From assembly GCF_004331345.1 (NCBI RefSeq), contig NZ_SJJZ01000003.1:434001-498000 (forward strand): a stretch of DNA of 64,000 bases, written 5' to 3'. A program made the position numbers and the translations under genes. Under the pieces are notes generated by a model. It had not been told where the DNA came from, searched no databases, and worked only from the letters and a program-made list of their open reading frames with translations. Shown here piece after piece: positions 7,760-16,527 of this stretch. Every line of letters begins with the position of its first letter. Position 1 is the stretch's first letter. The DNA is from Kribbella soli. GTDB taxonomy: Bacteria; Actinomycetota; Actinomycetes; Propionibacteriales; Kribbellaceae.

Positions 7760-9466
7760 CTATTTCGCGACCTCCGTCGCGCGGGACTCCCGTACGACGG
7801 TCACGCGGATCTGACCGGGATATGTGAGCTCCTCCTCGACCTGTTTCGCGATGTCGCGCGCCATCACCTGCGCCGCGATGTCATCGACCGCGTCCGGCAG
7901 CACCATCACGCGGATCTCCCGGCCGGCCTGCATCGCGAACACCTTCTCCACGCCCTCGTGGTGCATCGCGATCTCCTCGAGGCGCTCGAGCCGCTGCACG
8001 TACGCCTCGAGCGACTCGCGCCGCGCACCCGGCCGACCGCCGCTGACGGCGTCCGCCGCCTGCGTCAGCACGGCCTCGACGGTACGGACCTCGACCTCGT
8101 TGTGGTGCGCCTCGATGCAGTGCACGACGTCGTCGTTCTCGCCGTACTTGCGCGCCAGCTCCGCACCGACGATCGCGTGGCTGCCCTCGGACTCGTGCGT
8201 GAGCGCCTTCCCGATGTCGTGCAGGAACGCGCCGCGCTTGCACAGCTTCGGATCCAGCCCGAGCTCGGCCGCCATCATCCCGGCGATGTGCGCCGACTCG
8301 ACCAGATGCTTCAGCACGTTCTGCCCGTACGACGTCCGGTAGCGCAGCAACCCCATCGTCCGGACCAGCTCCGGATGCAGATCGGTGATCCCGACGTCGG
8401 CCATCGCGTCCTCGGCCGCCCGCTCACACAGCTCGGCGACCTCGCCCTTGCTGCGCTCGTAGATCTCCTCGATCCGGCTCGGGTGGATCCGGCCGTCGAG
8501 CACCAGCGAGTCCAGGGTCAGCCGCGCGGTCTCCCGCCGTACCGGATCGAAGCAGGACAGCAGCACTGCTTCCGGGGTGTCGTCGATGATCAGGTTCACG
8601 CCGGTGGTCTGCTCGAACGACCGGATGTTGCGGCCTTCGCGGCCGATGATCCGGCCCTTCATGTCGTCGCTCGGCAGGTGTACGACGGAGACGACCGACT
8701 CGCTCGTCTGCTCGGAAGCCAGCCGCTGCACCGCGCCGGTGATGATCTTGCGCGCCTTCGTCTCGCCCTCGTCGAGCGCCTGCCGCTCGATGTCGCGGAC
8801 GATCGTGTGCGCGTGCCGCTTCGCCTCGTCCTCGATCGCCGCGACCAGCTCGGCCCTCGCCTGCTCGGTCGTCAGGTTCGCCACGCCTTCGAGGATCCGG
8901 CGGCGCTCGTCCTCGAGGTCCTTGATCTCCTGTTTGCGCTGATCCAGCTCGGCCAGCTGCGCGGTCAGCTCGGCGTGGCGTTCCTCGATCCCGCGGTGCT
9001 GCTCGTCGAGCCGCTCCTCGCGTTCGGTCAGCCGGTGGTCGCGGCGCTCCATCTCCAGGCGCTGCTCACGCAGGTCGTCCCGGATCGACTGCGCCTCCGT
9101 CTCGGCCTCCCGGCGTACGTCGGATGCGCGCTGCTCGGCATCGCGTCGTACCTCGGACGCCCGGTCCTCCGCGGCGCGGCGGATCTCCTCGGCGCGCTGC
9201 TCAGCCACCTCGGCACGCGTCCGCAGTACGGCGGCCTCCTCCTCGGCCTGCCGACGTACCAGGTCCGCGGCAGACTTCGCACCGGCGGCGAGCTGCGCGG
9301 CCTCGGCCTGAGCAGCCTCGAGTTGAGCGGTCTCGCGCTGGGTGGCCTCCTGTTGGGAGGTCGAGATGTCGGCAGCCTTTCGGCGGGAGAGAGTGAGGCC
9401 GATCCAGGCCAGTAGTCCGGCGATCAGCAATCCGATCAGGGCCAGGCCAACGGTCATCGCGGTCAT
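7760..9466 (-). CDS. rny: Ribonuclease Y
   Basis: Membrane-anchored endoribonuclease that starts mRNA decay. The 568-residue protein has one N-terminal transmembrane helix (MTAMTVGLALIGLLIAGLL), then about 200 residues of charged coiled coil rich in R, E and A. A KH RNA-binding domain begins near residue 271 (GRIIGREGRNI), and an HD phosphohydrolase domain has its HD pair at residues 416-417 (HDIGKALTHESEGSH). The chosen ATG has GGGAG eight bases upstream. A second ATG three codons later is possible. The window also encodes RNase J, so both enzymes are available for 5'-end-dependent decay. Confidence 0.96.
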   Translation of the reverse strand: MTAMTVGLALIGLLIAGLLAWIGLTLSRRKAADISTSQQEATQRETAQLEAAQAEAAQLAAGAKSAADLVRRQAEEEAAVLRTRAEVAEQRAEEIRRAAEDRASEVRRDAEQRASDVRREAETEAQSIRDDLREQRLEMERRDHRLTEREERLDEQHRGIEERHAELTAQLAELDQRKQEIKDLEDERRRILEGVANLTTEQARAELVAAIEDEAKRHAHTIVRDIERQALDEGETKARKIITGAVQRLASEQTSESVVSVVHLPSDDMKGRIIGREGRNIRSFEQTTGVNLIIDDTPEAVLLSCFDPVRRETARLTLDSLVLDGRIHPSRIEEIYERSKGEVAELCERAAEDAMADVGITDLHPELVRTMGLLRYRTSYGQNVLKHLVESAHIAGMMAAELGLDPKLCKRGAFLHDIGKALTHESEGSHAIVGAELARKYGENDDVVHCIEAHHNEVEVRTVEAVLTQAADAVSGGRPGARRESLEAYVQRLERLEEIAMHHEGVEKVFAMQAGREIRVMVLPDAVDDIAAQVMARDIAKQVEEELTYPGQIRVTVVRESRATEVAK

Positions 9467-10148
9467 CGGCGTCTCCCCTCTCCTTCGAGTCCCACGCGGG
9501 GACTGTGGCCAACGGTCGAAGGGATCAGCCAGCCGGCCGTTCGGTAAGGCGTCACCGGGGTACGGCGGTGCCGGCGCCACCTCTGCTGAGGCGGTACCGA
9601 TGCTGCCACTTCCGGCGATGCCGACGGTGCTGCTGCGCACTCGCTGCTGATGTGCTGCCCAGCGTGCTCGCGGTCCGCGAACCCCCGTCCGCCGACTGCA
9701 TGGACGCCGCATCCGCAGCCGCCCAGCGTTGCTTGCTCACCGTGCGTCGCCGGTTGAACCCTCGGAGACCACGATGGCCCCGCTCGTGTCCTGTCGGGCT
9801 GCTGCCGTTCAGGTATTACGTGCGGTGCCGTCTATCCGACAGCGTTTGCACGACGCCGTCGTCCTTCCTTCAGCTCGGTCGAGCGTGGTTGCGTTTTCCC
9901 GGCCGGTCGGTAGTTTCGCCGACCCGCCGTTCCTTATACCCGCCACCGTTCCGGTGGATTCATCCCTTCCTGATGCCGAGGCTAGGCGCGCCCCACCACC
10001 CGGTCAAGACGGACACTCGTCGACCCCACCGCCGATCTCGCGTCACACCTCCACAAGACCACCCCACAACGTGGTCTACTCCAGATCCCGCCCACCACCG
10101 CGGCACCCGCCGACACGCTGGTCTGCGCCTGTGGCAGGCTGTCGCGCC
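9467..10148. other. Gene-free stretch upstream of RNase Y
   Basis: About 680 bases between the divergent rny start and a frameshifted gene hold no reading frame I can support. Short frames here have the arginine/proline-rich look of GC-rich noise. A small hairpin, CCACCG-TTC-CGGTGG, lies at 9942-9956. Beside it the minus strand reads TATAAG around 9933-9938, which could be a -10 element for a long rny leader, but no matching -35 stands out. No tRNA, riboswitch or repeat was recognised. Confidence 0.5.
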
Positions 10149-10558
10149 ATGGGTGACTGGTACGACGTGATCCTCACCGTCGATCTCCAACCTGACGTTC
10201 CCCCAGCCGAACTGGCCGAGCTGCGCTGGCATCTCGGTCTCGGCGACCGCCCCGCGGACCTGACCATCGTGGCGGGCGAGCCCTGGCACGCCGCGGCCCC
10301 GCGGACCGGATCGGCGGCGTACTAGGCGCAGAGCTGGTCCCGCGAGACGACGGCGGCTGGGCCTTATCCGTACGCCAGGAACTCCACCCCGACGAGCTCG
10401 ACCCGGTCCATCAGCTCATCGCCTGGCTAGCCCAGCACGCCGATGTCACCCGATCCGGCAACCACCTGGGCTCGATCCGCTTCTACGAAGACAACCAGAC
10501 CGAGCCCCTCGTCATCCACAACGACCAGCCTTACCGAGGCAGCACCCCACTGACCTAG
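10149..10558 (+). pseudogene. Frameshifted conserved hypothetical gene
   Basis: The ATG opens MGDWYDVILTVDLQPDVPPA and continues sensibly to GLGDRPADLTIVAGEPWH, then reaches a TAG at 10323-10325 after only 58 residues. In the frame one base back, coding quality resumes near 10298 as GPADRIGGVLGAELVPRDDG, then WALSVRQELHPDELDPVHQL and SIRFYEDNQTEPLVIH, ending at the TAG at 10556-10558. Together the two halves would make a roughly 136-residue protein. The break lies between about 10277 and 10322 and is equivalent to one missing base. No slippery heptamer suits programmed frameshifting, so a mutation or an assembly error is likelier. I do not recognise the family's function. Confidence 0.7.
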
Positions 10559-10562
10559 CGAG

Positions 10563-11003
10563 CTAGCTGCGTGTGCTGCTGCCCTGGGATCCGGCCACGC
10601 CTTCCGACTCGCCGGGCGCCGCCTCTGCCGTGCCTGCCGAGGCCCCAGCGGTGGAATCAGACACCGTCTCACCGGACTCGGAAGGGGACGCGGTGGACTC
10701 GGAAGCGGACGCGGTTGATTCGGATGCAGGTGCACTGGGCTCGGACGTAGCTGCTTCGGCGGGCTCGGGCGCCGGCGCGGGTGCGGTTTCCGCTCCCGCC
10801 TGGCCCGGGGTCTCTTCGGAGCTGTGCTTGTCGACAAGGCCGCCGACCTTCTGCTGGACTGAGTCGACCTTCTCCGCGTACTTCCCGCCGGTCTGCTTGT
10901 CGATCAGGTCGCCGGCCTTCTCAACTCCCGCCTTGATCTTGTCCGGGTTCTGCTTGACGACATTCCGGAGCCAGTTCTTCGCCTGTTCCTGGAAATCGTT
11001 CAT
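10563..11003 (-). CDS. MT0933/Rv0909-type antitoxin-like protein
   Basis: 146-residue acidic protein. The first 60 residues (MNDFQEQAKNWLRNVVKQNP, then KIKAGVEKAGDLIDKQTGGK) match the MT0933 antitoxin-like family, usually described as amphipathic helical proteins with a repeated KAGDLIDKQTGGKYADKID-type pattern. The remaining 85 residues are a low-complexity tail of A, P, E, S and T with SESTAS-type repeats. A strong ribosome binding site, GGAGGGTGCA, precedes the ATG. No partner toxin with the expected SRPBCC fold lies beside it, so a toxin-antitoxin role is doubtful here. Many actinobacteria carry such solitary copies. Confidence 0.75.
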   Translation of the reverse strand: MNDFQEQAKNWLRNVVKQNPDKIKAGVEKAGDLIDKQTGGKYAEKVDSVQQKVGGLVDKHSSEETPGQAGAETAPAPAPEPAEAATSEPSAPASESTASASESTASPSESGETVSDSTAGASAGTAEAAPGESEGVAGSQGSSTRS

Positions 11004-11271
11004 TGCACCCTCCGCGGTGTCTGGGGCGGATCGACGGAAAATCCCAGCCTACGGACCGGCGCAAATACCGGCCCTACCTCGGATAACACACCGTCACGCC
11101 GCACCCGTCAACGCCCCTCGCCGCAGCCCACCCCCCGAACCCACGTCACCCTCCGTAAACCCCCACCCGACGAGCCCCCGATCAGCAGCCCTCTAAACGC
11201 CCGTACGACACCACCCGACCACACCCGACAACCGGGCTCCGGGGCTCCGGGGTGGTGAGTCGGATGGCGGC

Positions 11272-11664
11272 CTAGGTGTTCCCGAGGTGTGCCTTGGCGA
11301 CGTCCGCGGGTGCGTGCACCAGCCATGCGTCGAGCAGCGCTTCCTCCAGGACGGCCTCGGACACCTCGTCCAACTGAACGAGCACCGCGGCGTACCCATT
11401 GAAATGCGGAATCGTGAAGAACCCGTCCCCCGCCCGCGCCGCCAGCACGGCTTCCTTCTCTGCAAGATCCTCGACCGCGAGCGCGACGATCGTCCCGCCC
11501 GGCGGCGTCTCGTCCCCGAACCGCTTCAAATCCGCCTTACTGAACGGCCGCTCCCACGCGTACGCCTTCCCCCCGACCTTCCACGTCCGCATCCCGTGCC
11601 GGGTCGCCTCCTCTGTTCCCGGCAACCCCAGGACCACCCGCTCCACATCACCCAAGCTCGTCAC
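11272..11664 (-). CDS. MmcQ/YjbR family DNA-binding-like protein
   Basis: 130-residue protein of the MmcQ/YjbR (DUF419) family. It shows the typical opening DVERVVLGLPGTEEATRHGM, the central strand KVGGKAYAWERPF, and the closing EEALLDAWLVHAPADVAKAH. YjbR structures resemble a double-wing DNA-binding fold, but the family has no confirmed biochemical role. The GTG start gives MTSLGDVE. It is separated from recX by only 23 bases and lies on the same strand, so it could be a late gene of the recA-recX unit. Confidence 0.85.
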   Translation of the reverse strand: MTSLGDVERVVLGLPGTEEATRHGMRTWKVGGKAYAWERPFSKADLKRFGDETPPGGTIVALAVEDLAEKEAVLAARAGDGFFTIPHFNGYAAVLVQLDEVSEAVLEEALLDAWLVHAPADVAKAHLGNT

Positions 11665-11687
11665 CCCACCGACGCTACCGCCAGGAA

Positions 11688-13667
11688 CTACTCGGGTTCG
11701 AGGCCGGAGGAGTCGAGGAGCGGGAACTCTTCATGGCCGGCGTCGAGCTCCTGCTTGACGACGGTCATCGCGAGACCGCCCGGATACCCCTTGCGCGCAA
11801 GCATTCCGAGCAATCTCCGCATCGCCACCTGCCGCTCCAGCGAACGCATCGACCGCAACTTCCGCCGTACCAGCTCCCGAGCCTTCTCTTCCTCCTGCTC
11901 AGGATCCAGCTCGTCGAGCGCGTCTCGCGCCAACTGGTCGTCCACCCCGCGCCGCCGAAGCTCCTGCGCCAGTGCCCGCTTCCCCAGCCCACGCCCGCGA
12001 TGCCGCGACTCCACCCACGCATTCGCGAACGCGGCATCATCAATCAGCCCGACGTCGGTGAACCGATCCAACACCGCATCGGCCACCTCGTCCGGAATGT
12101 CCCGCTCAGCCAACACATCAGCCAACTCGGCCCGGGTCCGCGGCTGCCCCGACAACTTGTCCAGCAAGATCGTCCGAGCCGCCGAGTACGGATCCGCCTG
12201 CGCCCCATCGAGCTCCGGATCCCCCGTCCCCTGAGGCTCATCCCCCACAGGCCGCTTCCCCCGCCGCCCAAATCCCCCACCAACCCGCCGCCGCCCAGTC
12301 CCCCTCCGAGCTGACCCGCCCCCAGCACCTGCAGACCCCGCCCCACCACTCGCAGAACCCGCGGCGCTCGGCCGCGTGCCCTCGCCAGTACTCGCGGGAC
12401 CCGCACCGCCGAGTCGGGTGCTCTTGTCAGGACTCGTCGAGCCGAGCCGACCCTCGCGCTTGGCCGTCGGTACCGTGCTGTCGTCCGAGCGCGTCCTCGT
12501 GCCCTTGCCGGTCGAGGGAGCGTCGCCTGTCGCGCTGGTCGGCGCCGCACCTGACGAGCCTGCGGACGGCTGCGCGGGCTCCGCTCCGACCGCGCCAACT
12601 GCTGCATCCGCGGATGCAGCACCCGCCTGAGCCTCGACGCGGCCTGCGGCCTGCTGGCGACCAGGTGAGGTGGTCCGGGGCTGGCGTGTGTCCGCCGAGC
12701 CGGAGGACGTGTCGTCTCCGGAGAGGGCAGTCGAGGCTCTCGTTGGTGTTGGTTCATCGACCGGGTCTGACCACGGGTCCAAGACGTCAGCTGTGCCGAG
12801 GTCGTCGCGCGAGGCTGACGTCGTTGGGTCAGTTGACGGTGCGGGCGTCAGCGTCGGACTGTCAGCCTCGCTGCTGCGGGGACCGTTCGGAGTACTGCGA
12901 TTCGCGCCGTCGCCGAGTGCGGCCGGGGCATCGTCGGCGAAGGCCTGGGCCTCGGCTCGGCGCGTGGCGGCCTGGGTCTCGAAGGCCTGGACGGTTCGCT
13001 TGTCCTCGTCGCCCCAAGGGTCAATCGGGTTGGCGTCCGGCTCGCGTCGCGACTTACCCCGACGGGCCGTCGATGGAGCCTGCTGTTCAGCATCAGCCTC
13101 CGGCCGGGTGCGTGCCTGGCGAGGACGCGACTCCTGCTCACTCGAGTCGTGAGCCTCACGCGAAGGCTCGTCCCAGGGGTCGACGATGCCGGCGGTTCGC
13201 CTGATGGAGCCGGTACGTCGTCCCGTCGTACTCCGCTCCGACTCCCCGCTGTCCAGGAAGTCGTCGGTGTTCTCCCACGGGTCGGCGGCGCTCGCAGCAC
13301 GACCCCGAGTACGACGACTTCCTCGCCTCGAACTGGCGGAGGAACCATCGCTGTCACCAGCCGCACCAACTGCGTTGCCTGCACTACCCGGACGAACGTC
13401 GCCCGACGAGGACGCCGATCGCGAGGCATCACGCTGCGCCGACACCTGCCGAGCCGACGTACGCCGGTACGACGTGCGCTCGGTGGCAGCCGGCTCTGCG
13501 TTGAGTGGCTCTGGCGCGGACGCGGTCGCCCCTTCGGCCAGGAGTTTGCGGGCCAGGGCGAGGCGTTCGTCGTGGGGTAGAGACAGCGCCGCGGGGGCAG
13601 CGTCGTCGGCAGCTGATGGCTGCCGGGGGACGCTGCCGCCCGCGGAGGGTCGGTCAGAAGTCGACAT
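11688..13667 (-). CDS. recX: RecX regulatory protein with very long N-terminal extension
   Basis: The last 170 or so residues are a normal RecX: helical repeats with QPRTRAELADVLAERDIPDE, then VLDRFTDVGLIDDAAFANAW, SRHRGRGLGKRALAQELRRRG and a final repeat ending in GYPGGLAMTVVKQELD. RecX binds RecA filaments and limits recombination. In front of it are about 480 residues rich in S, T, R, A, D and P with no predicted fold; blocks such as DPWxE (DPWENTDDF, DPWDEPSRE, DPWGDEDKR, DPWSDPVDE) recur. Usual RecX proteins have 150-270 residues, so this 659-residue form is unusual. The ATG encoding MSTSDRPSAGG lies inside the end of recA, overlapping it by 14 bases, which suggests translational coupling. 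Confidence 0.9.
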   Translation of the reverse strand: MSTSDRPSAGGSVPRQPSAADDAAPAALSLPHDERLALARKLLAEGATASAPEPLNAEPAATERTSYRRTSARQVSAQRDASRSASSSGDVRPGSAGNAVGAAGDSDGSSASSRRGSRRTRGRAASAADPWENTDDFLDSGESERSTTGRRTGSIRRTAGIVDPWDEPSREAHDSSEQESRPRQARTRPEADAEQQAPSTARRGKSRREPDANPIDPWGDEDKRTVQAFETQAATRRAEAQAFADDAPAALGDGANRSTPNGPRSSEADSPTLTPAPSTDPTTSASRDDLGTADVLDPWSDPVDEPTPTRASTALSGDDTSSGSADTRQPRTTSPGRQQAAGRVEAQAGAASADAAVGAVGAEPAQPSAGSSGAAPTSATGDAPSTGKGTRTRSDDSTVPTAKREGRLGSTSPDKSTRLGGAGPASTGEGTRPSAAGSASGGAGSAGAGGGSARRGTGRRRVGGGFGRRGKRPVGDEPQGTGDPELDGAQADPYSAARTILLDKLSGQPRTRAELADVLAERDIPDEVADAVLDRFTDVGLIDDAAFANAWVESRHRGRGLGKRALAQELRRRGVDDQLARDALDELDPEQEEEKARELVRRKLRSMRSLERQVAMRRLLGMLARKGYPGGLAMTVVKQELDAGHEEFPLLDSSGLEPE

Positions 13668-14724
13668 CGACCTCGGCCGCGGCCTCTTCGGCCGGCTGGT
13701 CAAGGGTCGGGCCGATGCCCATCTTCTCCTTGATCTTCTTCTCCAGCTCGTTGGCCAGATCGGGGTTGTCGCGCAGGAAGTTCCGCGCGTTCTCCCGGCC
13801 CTGGCCGAGCTGGTCGCTCTCGTACGTGAACCAGGCGCCGGCCTTGCGGACGAAGCCCTGATCCACACCGAGGTCGAGCAGGCTGCCCTCGCGGCTGATG
13901 CCCTGGCCGTAGATGATGTCGAACTCGGCCTGCTTGAACGGCGGGGCCACCTTGTTCTTCACGACCTTGACGCGGGTCCGGTTGCCGACCACGTCCGTGC
14001 CGTCCTTGAGCGACTCGATCCGGCGCACGTCCAGCCGGACCGAGGCGTAGAACTTCAGCGCCTTACCACCGGTCGTCGTCTCCGGCGAACCGAACATGAC
14101 ACCGATCTTCTCGCGCAGCTGGTTGATGAAGATCGCGGTCGTGTTCGTCCCGCTGACCGCACCGGTCATCTTGCGCAGCGCCTGGCTCATCAGCCGGGCC
14201 TGCAGACCGACGTGGCTGTCGCCCATCTCGCCCTCGATCTCGGCCCGGGGCACCAGCGCGGCCACCGAGTCGATCACGACGATGTCGATCGCACCGGAGC
14301 GCACCAGCATGTCGGCGATCTCCAGGGCCTGCTCACCCGAATCGGGCTGCGAGACCAGCAGCGCGTCGGTGTCGACGCCCAGCTTCCGCGCGTACTCCGG
14401 GTCGAGGGCGTGCTCGGCATCGATGAAGGCTGCGATCCCGCCGGCCCGCTGAGCGTTGGCGACCGCATGCAGGGCGACCGTCGTCTTACCGGAGGATTCC
14501 GGGCCGTAGATCTCGACCACGCGGCCGCGGGGCAGACCACCGATACCGAGCGCGATGTCGAGCGCGATCGACCCGGTCGGGATGACCTCGATCGGAGGCC
14601 TGTTCTGCTCCCCCAGGCGCATCACCGAACCCTTGCCGCACTGCCGCTCGATCTGCGTCAGCGCGGTCGCAAGCGCCTTCTCGCGATCGGCCGCCGCGCG
14701 CTCCGCACTCGCTACACCCGCCAT
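13654..14724 (-). CDS. recA: Recombinase RecA
   Basis: ATP-dependent strand-exchange protein and LexA coprotease. The 356-residue protein shows MRLGEQNRPPIEVIPTGS, the Walker A motif GPESSGKT at residues 74-81, VIDSVAALVPRAEIEG and loop L2 around INQLREKIGVMFGSPETTTG. There is no intein, in contrast to some mycobacterial recA genes. The ATG giving MAGVASAERAAADREKAL has AGGTGG seven bases upstream. A LexA box sits in its promoter, giving a leader of about 150 bases. The gene overlaps recX downstream. Confidence 0.98.
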   Translation of the reverse strand: MAGVASAERAAADREKALATALTQIERQCGKGSVMRLGEQNRPPIEVIPTGSIALDIALGIGGLPRGRVVEIYGPESSGKTTVALHAVANAQRAGGIAAFIDAEHALDPEYARKLGVDTDALLVSQPDSGEQALEIADMLVRSGAIDIVVIDSVAALVPRAEIEGEMGDSHVGLQARLMSQALRKMTGAVSGTNTTAIFINQLREKIGVMFGSPETTTGGKALKFYASVRLDVRRIESLKDGTDVVGNRTRVKVVKNKVAPPFKQAEFDIIYGQGISREGSLLDLGVDQGFVRKAGAWFTYESDQLGQGRENARNFLRDNPDLANELEKKIKEKMGIGPTLDQPAEEAAAEVDVDF

Positions 14725-14884
14725 GTGACTGCCACCTGACCCATCTGGTAATCCGGGGCCGGCCGGCCGGCCGCCCGAAGGAACTTTCTTGTCGCCAGAG
14801 AAGGTATTCGTTGCCTCCGACAGTTTTCGCCGCGACTTCGAATCTGTGGACAACTCAGCCGTCCAGCCACCTTCCGAGCACCAA

Positions 14885-14913
14885 AGTATCCCGAACACGT
14901 GTTCGAATCACAA
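14885..14913 (-). promoter_or_regulatory. recA promoter with LexA (SOS) box in its spacer
   Basis: On the minus strand TTGTGA (14908-14913) and GATACT (14885-14890) are separated by 17 bases, good -35 and -10 spacing. The spacer contains CGAACACGTGTTCG (14892-14905), a perfect inverted repeat that fits the actinobacterial LexA consensus CGAAC-N4-GTTCG. Bound LexA would cover both promoter elements. The box is also 70 bases upstream of the divergent gene starting at 14976, which could be under the same control. Confidence 0.88.
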
Positions 14914-14975
14914 CTGACACGCCGAAGCCTGTTCCGGCAACCATCCTGACCCAGCTGATCCCTACTCTTGCGGAC

Positions 14976-15767
14976 GTGACAGACCGTCCCGACGTACCCG
15001 ATTCCGCCGTGGTCCTCGCGATCAGCCGGGTCGAATTCGGTATCGACATCGTGCTCGACGCGCTCCGTTCCCAGGATCCGTTCGGCATCCGCACCGTCCT
15101 GGCCGAGTACTCCGCTCAGGAGAAGCCCAACCTCGCCGAGAAGGGTCTGATCCTCGCGATCGACCGGCTGCTGCAGATGAAGGTGCCCGGCCACGAGGAA
15201 TGGCCGACCCTCCCGCTGGCGAAGCGCTGCGACTGGTGGGTCGAGCGCCTCGGCGGGTTCGCCGCGGTCGTCGCCGGTCTCCCCCGGCTCAGCGGCGCGG
15301 CGGCCGACCGGTTGCCGATGAAGGACACCCTCGGCGCGGCCGTGCAGGCGATGGTGATCGGCGCCGTCTGCCGCGAGTACGGCGTGGAGGCGCACGCCGA
15401 CCGTACGTCGGTCATCATCCGCGTACTCACCGACCGCCCGATCACGCCGGACGAGGTCCTCAAGTACGACGACCCGGAGGTCGCCGGCAAGGACGTCTCC
15501 GAGCAGTTGGGCCTCGGCGAGGTCTCATCGGACATGGGATTGCGCAAGGGCGTCCGGATGGTCTGGCGACTGAGCAAGCTGTTCGGCGGACTCAGCGAGG
15601 TGTTCGAGGACCGCCCGCGCGGCAGCCTGGGTGCCCGGTTCGTCGGGAAGCTCCCCGGCGTCGGCGTGGTCGGTGGCTTCTTCGACGAGCGCAAGGGCAT
15701 CAAGAAGGCGGCGTACGAGGCCGCTGATCTCCTCACCACCAGCGCGTTCCGGCTCAAACCGTTGTAA
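14976..15767 (+). CDS. Uncharacterised protein divergent from recA
   Basis: 263-residue protein that I cannot place in a family with confidence. It is helix-rich, with few cysteines and no signal peptide. The segment KLPGVGVVGGFFDERKGIKK near the C-terminus, a glycine-rich turn followed by a charged helix, recalls EcsC-type proteins, but the match is weak. The GTG giving MTDRPDVPDSAVVLAISRVE is preferred because conserved-looking sequence begins there; upstream in-frame codons run through the LexA box. Its promoter region is shared with recA, so a DNA-damage response is a fair guess but unproven. Confidence 0.65.
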   Translation: MTDRPDVPDSAVVLAISRVEFGIDIVLDALRSQDPFGIRTVLAEYSAQEKPNLAEKGLILAIDRLLQMKVPGHEEWPTLPLAKRCDWWVERLGGFAAVVAGLPRLSGAAADRLPMKDTLGAAVQAMVIGAVCREYGVEAHADRTSVIIRVLTDRPITPDEVLKYDDPEVAGKDVSEQLGLGEVSSDMGLRKGVRMVWRLSKLFGGLSEVFEDRPRGSLGARFVGKLPGVGVVGGFFDERKGIKKAAYEAADLLTTSAFRLKPL

Positions 15768-15808
15768 AGGGCTGGGACCTGCCACCGCAGTACTGGGATG
15801 ATCTCCGC

Positions 15809-16369
15809 ATGACTGGGATCGTCATCGCGCGGCCGGACGACACCTGGCCCGCGCAGTACCAGAAGACCGCGCAGCTGATCGGCGCACTGCTCGGCGAGTT
15901 GGCCCAGCGGATCGACCACATCGGCTCCACCTCGGTGCCGGGCCTGCCGGCCAAGGACATCCTCGACATCCAGGTGACGGTAGGTACGGAACCGGACCTG
16001 GACGACGTCGCCGAGCGGCTGGCCGCCGCGGACTGGGAGCTCCGCCCGCCGCGGCGCGACCACCCGGTACCAGGGCTGCCCGCGGACGACATCGAGTGGG
16101 TGAAGCGGATGCTGGTCGAGCCGATGTACCGGCGCCGGGTGAACCTGCACATCCGCGTGGCAGGGCGGGCCAACCAGCGATACGCGCTGCTGTTCCGCGA
16201 CTATCTGCGCAGTCATCCGGAAACGGCACGGGCGTACGCCGCCTTCAAGCAGCACGCAGCCGCGCTCCGGCTCGAGATCGGCGACTACACCGACCTGAAG
16301 GACCCGGTCTGCGATCTCATCTACCTGCCGGCGGAGGACTGGGCAGCCCGCACCGGCTGGACAGTCTGA
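15809..16369 (+). CDS. GrpB family protein (UPF0157)
   Basis: 186-residue nucleotidyltransferase-fold protein. The signature RIDHIGSTSVPGLPAKDILD is at residues about 33-52, the position of the G-S-T-S/D-x-D active-site strand of the nucleotidyltransferase superfamily. It continues with HIRVAGRANQRYALLFRDYL and KDPVCDLIYLPAEDWAARTG at the end. GrpB was named from a domain near CoA-related genes, but its reaction is not established. It lies 41 bases after the previous gene on the same strand. Confidence 0.85.
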   Translation: MTGIVIARPDDTWPAQYQKTAQLIGALLGELAQRIDHIGSTSVPGLPAKDILDIQVTVGTEPDLDDVAERLAAADWELRPPRRDHPVPGLPADDIEWVKRMLVEPMYRRRVNLHIRVAGRANQRYALLFRDYLRSHPETARAYAAFKQHAAALRLEIGDYTDLKDPVCDLIYLPAEDWAARTGWTV

Positions 16370-16527
16370 GAACTGAACCGGTGCCCGTGCACGCAGGAGA
16401 ACGCACGGTGAGCGCAGTACTACCGAGTGGTCGTTGACCCTGTCTGACGCAGCCACCACGCTGGTTCGGGGGGCGTCGTGATCGGTCCGGCGTGCGGACG
16501 GACGTCTCTCCAGGGGGCGTGGTTCGG

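Noticed and set aside
10277..10322. Programmed -1 frameshifting in the broken gene
   Set aside because: No X XXY YYZ slippery heptamer fits the zero frame and no downstream structure stands out.
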